Shown piece after piece: positions 46,661-56,490 of a stretch of 64,000 bases of DNA (position 1 is the stretch's first letter; every line of letters begins with the position of its first letter). The notes below the pieces were generated by a model that was not told the origin of the DNA, did not search any database, and saw only the letters and a program-made list of their open reading frames with translations. Made by a program: the position numbers and the translations under genes. Origin of the DNA: Brucella thiophenivorans. GTDB taxonomy: Bacteria > Pseudomonadota > Alphaproteobacteria > Rhizobiales > Rhizobiaceae. Location: the NCBI RefSeq assembly GCF_002252445.1, contig NZ_NNRJ01000015.1, positions 496,001 to 560,000 on the forward strand, read 5' to 3'.

Positions 46661-47965
46661 ATGACCAAACTTCTCATCCGTGGCCGCGTGCTGAGTTTTC
46701 GTGAAGAACCGCAAGCTTTGGATGATGCGCATTCCTATCGCTATATCGAAGATGGAGCCGTGCTTGTCGAAAATGGCCGCATCGCGCGTCTCGGAGATTA
46801 TGCCGAGATAAGCGCTGAAGCAGGCAGCGACGTAAAGATTGCCGACCATCGCTCGCATCTGATTATGCCCGGTTTTATCGATACGCATATCCACTATCCG
46901 CAGACACAGGTTATCGCGTCCTATGCGGCCAATCTTCTCGAATGGCTGAACACTTACACCTTCGTGGCAGAGCAGAAATTCGCCGACGAGCAGCACGCGG
47001 AATTTATCGCTGAGCGCTTTTTGGACGAACTGATCCGACACGGAACGACGACCGCCGTTGCCTATTGTTCAGTGCATCCGCAAAGCGTCGATGCCTATTT
47101 CCGCGCTTCGCAACATCGCAATATGCGCATGTTGGGCGGCAAGGTGATGATGGACCGTAATGCGCCACCAGCACTCTGCGATACGGCACAATCGGGCTAT
47201 GATGACAGCAAGCAATTGATTGCCCGCTGGCATGGCAAGGATCGCCTTGATTATGTGATCACGCCGCGTTTTGCGATTACGTCCACGCCAGAGCAGCTTG
47301 AGGCCAGTCAGGTTCTGGCACGCGAGCATCCTGAATGCTTCATCCAGACACATCTTTCGGAAAATCACGAAGAGATTGAGTTCACGAAATCGCTTTACCC
47401 CGATGCGCCGGATTATCTCGGCATCTATGAGCATTATGGGCTTCTTGGCGATAAGACATTGCTTGGTCATTCCATCCATCTTGAAGAGCGCGAAGTGAAG
47501 GTGATGGCAGAGACCGGCTCGGTTGCCGTTTTCTGCCCGACCTCGAACCTGTTTCTTGGTTCCGGGCTGTTTGACCGTGATCGCCTGAAAGCATCGGGCG
47601 TGCGTATGTCAGTTGCTACTGATGTCGGCGGCGGCACCAGCTTCTCGATGCTGCGCACGATGGACGAGGGCTACAAGGTGCTGCAATTGCGTGGAAGCCG
47701 CCTCAACCCGTTCCAGTCATTCTACATGATGACACTCGGCAACGCTCGTGCGCTGTCGATGGAAGACAAAATCGGAACACTTGATGAAGGCACGGAAGCC
47801 GACATTGTGGTGCTCGATTCATCTGCTACATCGCCGATGCGTCTGCGCATGGCAGCCGCCGCGACGCTTGAGCAGGAATTGTTCCTGCTGCAAACGCTGG
47901 GCGATGACCGCGCCATTGTTGAAACCTATGTGGCAGGTAAGCCGCTAAAGGCCGAATTGACTTAA
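46661..47965 (+). CDS. guaD: guanine deaminase
   Basis: 434 residues, amidohydrolase superfamily. MPGFIDTHIHYPQTQV (Zn His-x-His), TPRFAITSTPEQL, HLSENHEEIEF, LGHSIHLEE and the Zn aspartate in VATDVGGGTSFS are all present. It deaminates guanine to xanthine, feeding XDH. Co-transcribed with puuD. Confidence 0.95.
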   Translation: MTKLLIRGRVLSFREEPQALDDAHSYRYIEDGAVLVENGRIARLGDYAEISAEAGSDVKIADHRSHLIMPGFIDTHIHYPQTQVIASYAANLLEWLNTYTFVAEQKFADEQHAEFIAERFLDELIRHGTTTAVAYCSVHPQSVDAYFRASQHRNMRMLGGKVMMDRNAPPALCDTAQSGYDDSKQLIARWHGKDRLDYVITPRFAITSTPEQLEASQVLAREHPECFIQTHLSENHEEIEFTKSLYPDAPDYLGIYEHYGLLGDKTLLGHSIHLEEREVKVMAETGSVAVFCPTSNLFLGSGLFDRDRLKASGVRMSVATDVGGGTSFSMLRTMDEGYKVLQLRGSRLNPFQSFYMMTLGNARALSMEDKIGTLDEGTEADIVVLDSSATSPMRLRMAAAATLEQELFLLQTLGDDRAIVETYVAGKPLKAELT

Positions 47966-47993
47966 AAAATCTCTGGAGGAGGGAGAGGGAGGG

Positions 47994-48030
47994 CCCGCGG
48001 CGGAGAAATCTGCTGCGGGTCTTTCTTTAT
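47994..48030 (+). terminator. terminator of puuD-guaD
   Basis: CCCGCGGCGGA pairs (two G-T) with TCTGCTGCGGG around GAAA, followed by TCTTTCTTTATTT. Confidence 0.7.
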
Positions 48031-48040
48031 TTAGTTCTTA

Positions 48041-48086
48041 GAGCGCATGTCTCCCAAAACCGGTTCCCACTTTTGGGAGACATGCT
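48041..48086. repeat. dispersed palindromic repeat, inverted copy
   Basis: AGCATGTCTCCCAAAA...TTTTGGGAGACATGC-type arms around CCGGTTCCCAC, the reverse complement of the common core. It abuts the iclR stop and may also end transcription from that side. Confidence 0.72.
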
Positions 48087-48905
48087 TTACAGCTCTTCCG
48101 GTCGCTTCCCACCCATCTCATGGGTCAGATCATCAGCAGTTGAACGAATGAGCGGCCCAAGCTGTTCAAGCTTCTGCCGGGGCAGGCGCACGGCAGGTCC
48201 GGAGATAGAAATGCCTGCAATTGCTTCGCCATGCTCGTTGAAAATTGGCGCGGCGATACAACACATGCCGAGCGTATGTTCTTCATCGTCAATCGACCAG
48301 CCGCGTGTGCGCGTTGCCTGAATGTCTTTGAGCAACGCAGGCAATGTGTCGAGCGTGTGTTGCGTGAAATTTTCAAGTGTTCTGCCAGAGAGTGTGTGCG
48401 CTATTTCCGTATCTGACCATGTGGAGAGAACAGCTTTGCCAATGCCTGACGCATGGATCGGTCCACGCCGTCCGGGGCGGAAGAAAGCGCGCATCGGCGC
48501 GTGGCTTTCGATCTGCGAAATAAACACAACATCGCCGCCATCTTCGATGCCGATATTGGCGGTCTCGCCGCTCGTTTCCATCAGTTTCTTGAGATAAGGC
48601 CGCGCCAGAGTGCCGAGCTTGCGGAAGCGGCGAAAGGCATTGCCGATTTCAAAAGCCTTGACGCCAATAGTCCAATCGCCGCTTTCCACATCATGTGAAA
48701 CCATGCTGTGATTAGCGAGTGATGTGAGAAGCCGATGCACCGTCGAAGGCGCCATACCACTGCTATCAGCCAGATCGGTCAGTGTTGATCCGTCATTTTC
48801 GGCAATGAGTGCCAGAAGCTTAAGGCTGCGATCCAAAACCTGAACGGATGAGGGGGCTGCGTTTTCTGCTGCCTTGCGGCCCCGCTTTGCTTTTAACTGA
48901 TCCAT
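48087..48905 (-). CDS. IclR-family regulator of glyoxylate carboligase operon
   Basis: 272 residues. LDRSLKLLALIAENDGSTLTDLADSSGMAPSTVHRLLTSL is the IclR HTH; the C-terminal effector domain has GIGKAVLST and AAPIFNEHGEAIAGISISGPA. It is divergent from gcl-hyi-glxR-ttuD, with repeated ATTTCCAT sites between. By analogy with AllR/GclR it likely represses the operon until glyoxylate or an allantoin product is present (inferred). Confidence 0.88.
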   Translation of the reverse strand: MDQLKAKRGRKAAENAAPSSVQVLDRSLKLLALIAENDGSTLTDLADSSGMAPSTVHRLLTSLANHSMVSHDVESGDWTIGVKAFEIGNAFRRFRKLGTLARPYLKKLMETSGETANIGIEDGGDVVFISQIESHAPMRAFFRPGRRGPIHASGIGKAVLSTWSDTEIAHTLSGRTLENFTQHTLDTLPALLKDIQATRTRGWSIDDEEHTLGMCCIAAPIFNEHGEAIAGISISGPAVRLPRQKLEQLGPLIRSTADDLTHEMGGKRPEEL

Positions 48906-49000
48906 TCATACGTCTCCGATTCCCTGTTCTTTCATAACTACCGCATCCTGAAAGACGCGGAAAGTGTGTGTCGATTATCTCCATTTCATTGAAAATCTTT

Positions 49001-49028
49001 ATTTCCATATAATGGTATGAATTTCCAT
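49001..49028. promoter_or_regulatory. probable IclR operator ahead of gcl
   Basis: ATTTCCAT occurs at 49001-49008 and again at 49021-49028, exactly 20 bases apart (two helical turns). Between them CCAT-ATA-ATGG (49005-49015) is a perfect palindrome. Located between iclR and gcl. Confidence 0.55.
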
Positions 49029-49083
49029 TTTTTGATTATAGTGTCTGTAAATGGATTTATTTCCCGTTTAGGAGGATGTCGTT

Positions 49084-50868
49084 ATGGCCAGAATGCGCGC
49101 AGTCGATGCAGCCGTACTTGTGTTGGAGAGGGAAGGAATCAATTGCGCTTTCGGCGTACCGGGCGCTGCGATCAATCCGTTTTACTCGGCGATGAAAGCA
49201 CGCGGTTCGATCCGTCACATTTTGGCGCGTCACGTTGAAGCTGCTTCGCACATGGCTGAAGGCTATACCCGCGCAAAGCAGGGCAATATTGGCTTGTGCA
49301 TCGGAACGTCCGGCCCGGCTGGTACAGACATGATTACCGGCCTCTATTCGGCCTCTGCCGATTCTATTCCAATCCTCTGCGTTACAGGCCAAGCCCCCCG
49401 CGCGCGCCTCGACAAAGAGGACTTTCAGGCAGTCGATATTGCCAAGATTGCGGCCCCCGTTACCAAATGGGCGGTCACGGTTATGGAGCCAGCACTGGTG
49501 CCTTTTGTTTTCCAGAAGGCATTTCATATCATGAAGTCGGGTCGCCCCGGCCCGGTGCTGATCGATCTGCCGATCGATGTCCAGCTCGCTGAAATCGAGT
49601 TTGACATCGATACTTATCAGCCGTTGGAGGCTTACAAGCCATCAGCCACCCGCGCGCAGGCCGAGAAGGCCATTGCCATGCTCAACGCAGCGGAGCGTCC
49701 GCTGATCGTTGCAGGCGGCGGCATTATCAACGCTGATGCATCTGATCTTCTGGTCGAATTTGCTGAAATCACCGGCATTCCGGTCATCCCAACCCTGATG
49801 GGCTGGGGCGTTATCCCGGATGATCACCGCCTGATGGCGGGCATGTGTGGTCTTCAGACCTCGCATCGCTACGGCAATGCAACGCTGCTGGCCTCTGACA
49901 TGGTGATCGGCATCGGTAATCGCTGGGCGAACCGTCATACCGGCAATGTCGATACCTATAAAAAGGATCGAAAATTTATCCATGTCGACATCGAACCAAC
50001 CCAGATCGGCCGTGTTTTTGCTCCCGATTTCGGGATTGTTTCAGATGCTGGCAAAGCCCTGAAACTGCTGCTTGATGTGGCGACTGAATGGAAAACCGCA
50101 GGCAAGCTGCGCGATTGGTCCGGCTGGGCGCAGGAATGCGCTGAGCGCAAGAAAACCATGCTGCGCAAAACGCATTTTGATCAAACACCGCTGAAGCCAC
50201 AGCGCGTTTATGAAGAGATGAACAAGGCCTTTGGCCGCGATACTTGCTATGTCACGACCATTGGTCTGAGCCAGATTGCCGGTGCGCAGTTCCTACATGT
50301 CTATCGCCCGCGCAACTGGATCAATTGTGGTCAGGCTGGCCCTTTGGGCTGGACTTTGCCAGCGGCACTTGGGGTTCGTGCAGCCGACCCTGATCGTCCG
50401 ATCGTTGCCCTGTCCGGCGATTATGATTTCCAGTTCATGATTGAGGAACTGGCGGTCGGCGCACAGCACAAGCTGCCTTACATTCATGTTGTCGTGAACA
50501 ATTCATATCTCGGCCTGATCCGTCAGGCGCAGCGCGGCTTCAATATGGATTTCGAGGTCAGTCTTGCGTTCGATAACATCAACGCATCGGGTGATGCCGA
50601 AAAGGGCTATGGAGTTGATCATGTGGCGGTTGCCGAAGGTCTGGGCTGCAAGGCGATCCGGGTACGAAGCCCCAACCAGTTTGCCGAGAGCTTTGAACAG
50701 GCAAAGGCGTTGATGGAAGAACATCAGGTGCCGGTTGTGCTTGAATTCATTCTCGAACGTGTCACCAATATCTCCATGGGAGCCGACATTGATCAGGTTG
50801 TCGAATTTGAGGAACTGGCAGAACGTGGCGAAGATGCGCCGACTGCGATTGCGGCTTTATTAGATTAA
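49084..50868 (+). CDS. gcl: glyoxylate carboligase (tartronate-semialdehyde synthase)
   Basis: 594 residues, ThDP enzyme. [33 protein letters not shown], where Val51 replaces the glutamate usual in ThDP enzymes (a hallmark of Gcl); [12 protein letters not shown]; the ThDP motif [15 protein letters not shown]...[11 protein letters not shown]. It condenses two glyoxylates to tartronate semialdehyde plus CO2. AGGAGG stands 8 bases before ATG. First gene of gcl-hyi-glxR-ttuD. Confidence 0.97.
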   Translation: MARMRAVDAAVLVLEREGINCAFGVPGAAINPFYSAMKARGSIRHILARHVEAASHMAEGYTRAKQGNIGLCIGTSGPAGTDMITGLYSASADSIPILCVTGQAPRARLDKEDFQAVDIAKIAAPVTKWAVTVMEPALVPFVFQKAFHIMKSGRPGPVLIDLPIDVQLAEIEFDIDTYQPLEAYKPSATRAQAEKAIAMLNAAERPLIVAGGGIINADASDLLVEFAEITGIPVIPTLMGWGVIPDDHRLMAGMCGLQTSHRYGNATLLASDMVIGIGNRWANRHTGNVDTYKKDRKFIHVDIEPTQIGRVFAPDFGIVSDAGKALKLLLDVATEWKTAGKLRDWSGWAQECAERKKTMLRKTHFDQTPLKPQRVYEEMNKAFGRDTCYVTTIGLSQIAGAQFLHVYRPRNWINCGQAGPLGWTLPAALGVRAADPDRPIVALSGDYDFQFMIEELAVGAQHKLPYIHVVVNNSYLGLIRQAQRGFNMDFEVSLAFDNINASGDAEKGYGVDHVAVAEGLGCKAIRVRSPNQFAESFEQAKALMEEHQVPVVLEFILERVTNISMGADIDQVVEFEELAERGEDAPTAIAALLD

Positions 50869-50885
50869 TTTCGGAGGAATGGGCT

Positions 50886-51680
50886 ATGCCAAGATTTGCA
50901 GCCAATCTGACTATGCTTTTCAATGAAGTGCCATTCATGGATCGCTTCGCACTGGCAGCGAAAGCCGGTTTCACAGGGGTGGAGTATCTCTTCCCCTATG
51001 ACTTTAATAGGCATGAGTTGAAAGGAGAACTGAATAAGCACAATCTGGCGCAAGTGCTGCACAATCTGCCAGCGGGCAACTGGGCTGGTGGTGAGCGCGG
51101 GATTGCAGTTCTTCCTGACCGAGTAGATGAATTCCGGCGCGGTGTGGCGGATGCTATCGACTATGCCGCGACGCTCAATTGCTCGCAGGTCAATTGCCTA
51201 GCCGGTATTGCGCCGCAGGGTGTGGACCGCGATGCATTGCGTGCAATATTTGTCAGCAATCTGCGACTTGCATCGCGCGAACTTGGCAAGCACGGCATAC
51301 GCTTATTAATAGAGCCGATCAACCACTATGATATTCCGGGCTTTTACCTCAACACGGTCGAGCAAGCCGTTTCGATCATTGATGAAGTCGGTAGCAACAA
51401 CCTGTTTATCCAATATGATCTTTATCATCAGCAGCGCACACGTGGCGAACTGATCGCCACTTATGAGCGCTACAAGCCGCTGATTGCACATATCCAGCTT
51501 GCTGATAATCCGGGTCGTAATGAGCCAGGAACCGGCGAAATCAACTATCCACATGTGTTCGAAGCGCTGAAAAATGCTGGCTACAAGGGCTGGATCGGCT
51601 GCGAATACAAGCCAAAGACCACGACCGAGGAAGGGCTTGGCTGGTTCAAACATAATGAAGCCGAACGGCTTACTGCATAG
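50886..51680 (+). CDS. hyi: hydroxypyruvate isomerase
   Basis: 264 residues. Xylose-isomerase-like TIM barrel: RFAANLTMLFNEVPFMDRFALAAKAGFTGVE, LIEPINHYDIPGFYL, FIQYDLYHQQRTRGE, VQLADNPGRNEPGTGE. It interconverts hydroxypyruvate and tartronate semialdehyde. It lies between gcl and glxR as in other bacteria; GGAGG about 10 bases upstream of ATG 50886. Confidence 0.95.
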   Translation: MPRFAANLTMLFNEVPFMDRFALAAKAGFTGVEYLFPYDFNRHELKGELNKHNLAQVLHNLPAGNWAGGERGIAVLPDRVDEFRRGVADAIDYAATLNCSQVNCLAGIAPQGVDRDALRAIFVSNLRLASRELGKHGIRLLIEPINHYDIPGFYLNTVEQAVSIIDEVGSNNLFIQYDLYHQQRTRGELIATYERYKPLIAHIQLADNPGRNEPGTGEINYPHVFEALKNAGYKGWIGCEYKPKTTTEEGLGWFKHNEAERLTA

Positions 51681-51691
51681 GGAGATTTGAT

Positions 51692-52576
51692 ATGGCTAAA
51701 ATTGGCTTCATCGGGCTTGGGATCATGGGCAAGCCAATGGCGCAGCATTTGCAAAATGCGGGCCACCAGCTTTTCACTTCAAAGCACAAACAACCAACGC
51801 ACAAGGACTTGTTGGATGCAGGGTTGAGCGTTCTTGAAACGCCGAAGGCAGTCGCAGCCGAATGCGAAACTATCATTCTCATGTTGCCGGATACGCCACA
51901 GGTAGCAGAGGTTCTTTTTAGCGAAGGCGGCGTTGCAGAGGGGCTTGGCAAAGGCAAGATGCTCATTGACATGAGCTCGATTTCGCCGATTGAAACCAAA
52001 GAATTTGCCAAAAAGGTTCGCGCAACGGGTGCGGAATATATCGACGCGCCGGTATCGGGCGGCGAGGTCGGTGCAAAGAACGCCAGCCTGTCCATCATGG
52101 CAGGCGGAGCACAGGACGCCTTTGACAAGGCATTGCCGCTGTTAAAGCTGATGGGTAAAAACATCACGCTGGTGGGTGATTGCGGTGATGGACAGACGAC
52201 CAAAGTCGCCAATCAGATTATCGTCGCGCTCAACATCGAAGCCGTGGCGGAAGCGCTGGTTTTTGCTTCGAAAGCAGGGGCCGATCCGTCTAAGGTGCGT
52301 GAGGCGCTGATGGGCGGCTTTGCGTCATCGCGCATTCTAGAAGTGCATGGCGAACGCATGATCAAGCGCACCTTCGATCCGGGTTTCCGCATTTCGCTGC
52401 ACCAGAAGGATTTGAATCTGGCCTTGCAGGGCGCAAAAGCGCTGGGCGTCTCGTTGCCGAATACTTCCATGGCACAGGAATTGTTCAACTCCTGCGCAGC
52501 GCATGGCGATGATGGTCTCGATCATTCCGGTCTGGTGCGCGCGCTGGAGCGCATGGCCAATCACGACGTGGCTTAA
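51692..52576 (+). CDS. glxR: 2-hydroxy-3-oxopropionate (tartronate semialdehyde) reductase
   Basis: 294 residues of the beta-hydroxyacid dehydrogenase family. KIGFIGLGIMGKPMAQHLQNAGH (Rossmann, NAD(P) site), DAPVSGGEVGAKNASLSIMAGG, GDGQTTKVANQIIVALN (catalytic Lys), KDLNLAL. It reduces tartronate semialdehyde to glycerate. GGGAGA 7 bases before ATG. Confidence 0.95.
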   Translation: MAKIGFIGLGIMGKPMAQHLQNAGHQLFTSKHKQPTHKDLLDAGLSVLETPKAVAAECETIILMLPDTPQVAEVLFSEGGVAEGLGKGKMLIDMSSISPIETKEFAKKVRATGAEYIDAPVSGGEVGAKNASLSIMAGGAQDAFDKALPLLKLMGKNITLVGDCGDGQTTKVANQIIVALNIEAVAEALVFASKAGADPSKVREALMGGFASSRILEVHGERMIKRTFDPGFRISLHQKDLNLALQGAKALGVSLPNTSMAQELFNSCAAHGDDGLDHSGLVRALERMANHDVA

Positions 52577-52704
52577 TTCAAGAGATTAATTCTCTGGAGG
52601 GGAGAACATAGAGCTGGCGATCTGGAGGGAGATGGCTGGCTCCATTGCTTTTATATGCGCAGCACGAAATAGTGTTGTGAAATAACAATAATATCGGGAA
52701 TCTC

Positions 52705-54000
52705 ATGACTGCCATCAACGATCCGAAGAAGTTTCTGACCAGCCTGTTTGATGCAGCGGTTGCGGCTGCTGATCCTGAACTGGTGATCCGCGCCAATCTG
52801 CCTGCAAAGCCCAAGGGCCGGACGATTGTGATTGGTGCTGGCAAAGGCTCGGCACAGATGGCAGCCGCTTTCGAACGCGCATGGGCCGAGCGGCATGAGG
52901 GCGAGGACGCACCAATCGAAGGCATTGTCGTCACGCGCTATGGCTATGGTGCGCCTTGCAACACTATTGAAATCATTGAAGCATCGCACCCGGTGCCTGA
53001 TGATGCCGGCCTTGCGGCCTCAAAGCGGCTGTTTGATGCCGTATCAAACCTCACAGAAGATGATCTTGTAGTAGCGCTTATTTCCGGTGGTGGGTCCGCT
53101 TTGCTGCCGTCGCCGCCAGAAGGCCTGACACTTGAGGACGAGATCGCAGTCAACAAGGCATTGCTGGCTTCCGGTGCGCCGATTTCGGCCATGAATGCGG
53201 TGCGAAAACACCTTTCGACTATCAAGGGTGGAAGACTGGCAGCTTGCGCCCATCCGGCAAAAGTCTTCTCGCTGGTGGTTTCGGATATTCCCGGCGACAA
53301 TCCGGCCTTTGTCGCGTCTGGCCCGACCGTGCCTGATGCAACGAGCCGCGACGAAGCGTTAAAGATCATTGAACGTTACAAGCTTGAACTTCCAGATGCC
53401 GTTGTCGCGCATATCAAAAGCGAGAAGGCTCATGCGCCGAAGCCCGATGATAAAATCTTTGCCGAAAACGAAGTGCGGGTGATTGCGTCCGCTGCTGTTT
53501 CGCTGGAAGCAGCCGTAAAGGAAGCCGAGCGTCATGGGGTCGAGGCGGTGATCCTGTCCGATTCCATCGAGGGTGAAGCACGCGAAGTGGCGCATGTTCA
53601 TGCAGCAATCGCGCGCGAAGTGGCGGATCGTGATCGCCCGTTTAAAAAGCCGATTGTGCTGCTTTCTGGTGGCGAAACCACCGTCACCATCCGCGCCAAA
53701 AGCGGCAAGGGTGGCCGCAACAGCGAGTTTCTGCTGTCCTTTGCGCTTGATATTGATGGCTATGGGAATATTCACGCACTGGCTGCGGATACGGATGGCA
53801 TCGATGGTTCGGAAGACAATGCAGGTGCCTTTGCGGATGGGACAACGGTTTCGCGGCTGCAAAAGGCTGGCGAAGATGGCGCTGCACGGCTTAACGCCAA
53901 TGATGCATGGAGCGCTTTTGATGCAATCGGTGATCTGTTTATGCCGGGGCCAACCGGCACCAATGTCAATGATCTCCGCGCTATTCTGATAAAGGGCTAG
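52705..54000 (+). CDS. ttuD: glycerate 2-kinase (MOFRL family)
   Basis: 431 residues. VIGAGKGSAQMAAAFE, VALISGGGSALLPSPPEGLT, MNAVRKHLSTIKGGRLA, and the C-terminal MOFRL domain LLSGGETTVTIRAKSGKGGRN and LAADTDGIDGSEDNAGAF. It phosphorylates glycerate to 2-phosphoglycerate, ending the glyoxylate route; older annotations call the family hydroxypyruvate reductase. It is 128 bases past glxR, a wider gap than elsewhere in the operon, so a second promoter is possible. Confidence 0.93.
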   Translation: MTAINDPKKFLTSLFDAAVAAADPELVIRANLPAKPKGRTIVIGAGKGSAQMAAAFERAWAERHEGEDAPIEGIVVTRYGYGAPCNTIEIIEASHPVPDDAGLAASKRLFDAVSNLTEDDLVVALISGGGSALLPSPPEGLTLEDEIAVNKALLASGAPISAMNAVRKHLSTIKGGRLAACAHPAKVFSLVVSDIPGDNPAFVASGPTVPDATSRDEALKIIERYKLELPDAVVAHIKSEKAHAPKPDDKIFAENEVRVIASAAVSLEAAVKEAERHGVEAVILSDSIEGEAREVAHVHAAIAREVADRDRPFKKPIVLLSGGETTVTIRAKSGKGGRNSEFLLSFALDIDGYGNIHALAADTDGIDGSEDNAGAFADGTTVSRLQKAGEDGAARLNANDAWSAFDAIGDLFMPGPTGTNVNDLRAILIKG

Positions 54001-54029
54001 CGCTCAAAGCGCGGGGGAGGGGGTGTTAA

Positions 54030-54071
54030 GTTATAACGACTCAGAATCCATAATCGGGATTCTGTTATAAC
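54030..54071. terminator. hairpin between the convergent ttuD and ccoS genes
   Basis: GTTATAAC...AGAATCC pairs with GGATTCT-GTTATAAC; outer arms are themselves palindromic. It overlaps the ccoS stop and may act on both transcripts; T-tracts are poor, so the call is tentative. Confidence 0.4.
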
Positions 54072-54235
54072 GATTCATCCTTCTTTGCGGGAAAGCGGTC
54101 ATCATCGATCAAAATGCGGTTGGCGGCGCCGTCGAGGTCGTCATACTGGCCATTTTTCAGCGACCATAGAAAGCCTGCGAGGCCCAGAACACCCAGGCCA
54201 AGCGCAATAGGAATAAGGAAAAGCAGTCCGCTCAT
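54065..54235 (-). CDS. ccoS: cbb3 oxidase maturation protein CcoS (FixS)
   Basis: 56 residues. One transmembrane segment (LLFLIPIALGLGVLGLAGFLW) followed by KNGQYDDLDGAANRILIDD, the CcoS signature. It acts in heme b/CuB cofactor assembly into CcoN. The start overlaps the ccoI stop (ATGA), coupling translation. Confidence 0.93.
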   Translation of the reverse strand: MSGLLFLIPIALGLGVLGLAGFLWSLKNGQYDDLDGAANRILIDDDRFPAKKDESL

Positions 54236-56490
54236 TTGTGCGCTTCCTTAAGAATAGCAGCAGGTGCGACAGTGGTTTGGACCCGCTGTTTTTGTTTTCC
54301 GGCCCTCAGCCGCATCGCGTTGCTGACAACCACAATAGAGGACAGCGACATCGAAAGTGCGGCCACCAATGGCGTCACATAGCCGAAAATCGCAATCGGC
54401 ACGGCAATGATATTATAGCCGATGGAAAGTGCGAAGTTCTGGCTGATTAACCGGCCTGCCTCTTTGGACACCGCAAAAGCCAGCGGCACGGCGGCGAGGC
54501 TTTCGCGCAGGAATACGAAATCGGCAGCGTTACGACCAATATCGGCAGCGGTTGCCGGTGCCATTGAAACATGCGCTGCAACAAGGGCAGGGGCGTCGTT
54601 CAAGCCGTCGCCAACCATCAGCACTTTACGACCATCAGCCGCAAGACCATGCACAAGTTCCGATTTATCGGCAGGCAGAACTTCCCCGCGATAAGTATCG
54701 ACACCAAGATAACCGGCAAGCTTTTTCACCGCTGGCAATTTATCGCCGGAAATGATTTCCAGCTTCAAGCCATTGCGTTTCAGCGCGCCAATGGCGCTTG
54801 CTGCGTCTTCGCGCGGCTGATCTTCAAAGCGGAAATTTTGAACCAGCTTGCCATTGATGGAGAGGCCGGTTTCAGGACCATCGGAAGCAGCCGCATTCGC
54901 ATCGCTGTCTGCCCATTCGCGCTTGCCAAGCCGATAGATCGTGCCGTTCAGTTCGGCTTCAATGCCCGCGCCCGGAACTTCCTCAATTCGGGTGAAGGCA
55001 GTCATTGGCTTTGCACCTGAAAACAGCGCAAGCGCCCGCGAAAGCGGGTGACGCGAGTAAAGCGAAAGTTCGGACGCGATCTCGAGATTGTTCGGGTTGA
55101 TCGCATCAAGATCGATCAGGCGAGGCTGACCAAGTGTCAGCGTGCCTGTCTTGTCGAATACGGCCGTGTCTACTTCCGCCATGCGTTCCATGGCGGAGCC
55201 GTCCTTGATCATGATGCCGTTTTCAAACAAGCGACGGGCTGCCACCACCTGAACGATTGGCACCGCAAGCGCCAACGCACAGGGGCAGGTGATGATGAGC
55301 GTGCAGATCGCGATATAGATCGAGCGATACCAGTCGCCGCCGGTATAGATCATCCAACCGACAAAGGCCGCAAAGGCAATTGTATGCACCATAGGCACAT
55401 ATAGTTCCGATGCCCGGTCAGCGAGACGACGATAAAAAGCGCGACCACCTTCGGCAACGTCCATCAGACGCACCATTTCGGCGAGGAAGGAATCTTTTGC
55501 TTCAGCCGTTGCGCGAATGACGAGCGGCGCTGAGAGGTTCATCGTTCCTGCACGAATATCTGAGCCGGGACCGACTGGAACCGCATCGCTTTCGCCTGAT
55601 GCAATCGCGCAATCAAGCTCTGAACGACCGTCTTCGACTTTTGCGTCAACAGGCACACGTTCGCCTGCGGCAAGGATGATCCGCATTCCGGGGCGGATTT
55701 CATTGACCGGCAGATAGTTGCGCTCGTCATTGTCGCTGATCACCACAGCACCACGCGGGCTTAACTGGGCAAGACCTCGCACGGCGGAGCGTGCGCGTGC
55801 GCGCATCAGATAATCGAGCGTGCGGCCAATCAGCAGGAAGAACAACAGCGAGACAGAAGCGTCGAAATAAGCGTGCTGGCCATGGTTCATCGTCTCATAA
55901 ACGCTCATGCCGAACGCAAGCGAAATGGCGAGCGCAATCGGCACATCCATATTCACGCGACGCATGCGGAGCGCATTCCATGCCGAGACATAGAAGATGC
56001 GGCCCGAATAAATTAGGGTCGGAAGCGCAATAAGCGCCGAAATCCAGTGAAACAGATCGCGTGTTGCGGCATCTGCACCCGACCAGACGGCAACCGAAAG
56101 CAGCATCACGTTGCTCGACGCAAAGGCTGCAACACCAAGCGCGATCAGAAGGCGATTAAATGTCGGATCCTTGTCCTGCGTCATATCAAAAATATGCGCT
56201 TCATAGCCAAGCCTGCGCAATTGATCGACAACATCAGGAGGCGTTTCACCGTCTTGCCAGCGCAGCGAGACGCGGCGCGCTGTGAGGTTCACCCGGACAT
56301 AGTGAATGCCCTGCAGTTTTCCGAGGGTGTCCTCAATGGTCTTGATACAAAGTCCGCAATGAACACCTGGAACCGACAAATCGAGCTGGCGCAATCCATC
56401 GCCAAGGCTGCGGCTGGCAAGCTGCATTTCTTCTGGCGATAGCACTTGGGCTACAGTTGCAAGCTGGGCATTTTCAACGCAGCAGCTCAT
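54232..56490 (-). CDS. ccoI: Cu+-transporting P1B-type ATPase CcoI (FixI)
   Basis: 752 residues. N-terminal metal-binding domain with GVHCGLCIKTIEDTLGKL (CxxC), eight membrane helices, the transport motif CPCALALAV, phosphorylation site DKTGTLTLG, MVGDGLNDAPAL. It supplies copper to the periplasm/CcoN and is needed for cbb3 assembly. The stop overlaps ccoS by 4 and its start overlaps the fixH stop by 4. Confidence 0.95.
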   Translation of the reverse strand: MSCCVENAQLATVAQVLSPEEMQLASRSLGDGLRQLDLSVPGVHCGLCIKTIEDTLGKLQGIHYVRVNLTARRVSLRWQDGETPPDVVDQLRRLGYEAHIFDMTQDKDPTFNRLLIALGVAAFASSNVMLLSVAVWSGADAATRDLFHWISALIALPTLIYSGRIFYVSAWNALRMRRVNMDVPIALAISLAFGMSVYETMNHGQHAYFDASVSLLFFLLIGRTLDYLMRARARSAVRGLAQLSPRGAVVISDNDERNYLPVNEIRPGMRIILAAGERVPVDAKVEDGRSELDCAIASGESDAVPVGPGSDIRAGTMNLSAPLVIRATAEAKDSFLAEMVRLMDVAEGGRAFYRRLADRASELYVPMVHTIAFAAFVGWMIYTGGDWYRSIYIAICTLIITCPCALALAVPIVQVVAARRLFENGIMIKDGSAMERMAEVDTAVFDKTGTLTLGQPRLIDLDAINPNNLEIASELSLYSRHPLSRALALFSGAKPMTAFTRIEEVPGAGIEAELNGTIYRLGKREWADSDANAAASDGPETGLSINGKLVQNFRFEDQPREDAASAIGALKRNGLKLEIISGDKLPAVKKLAGYLGVDTYRGEVLPADKSELVHGLAADGRKVLMVGDGLNDAPALVAAHVSMAPATAADIGRNAADFVFLRESLAAVPLAFAVSKEAGRLISQNFALSIGYNIIAVPIAIFGYVTPLVAALSMSLSSIVVVSNAMRLRAGKQKQRVQTTVAPAAILKEAHK

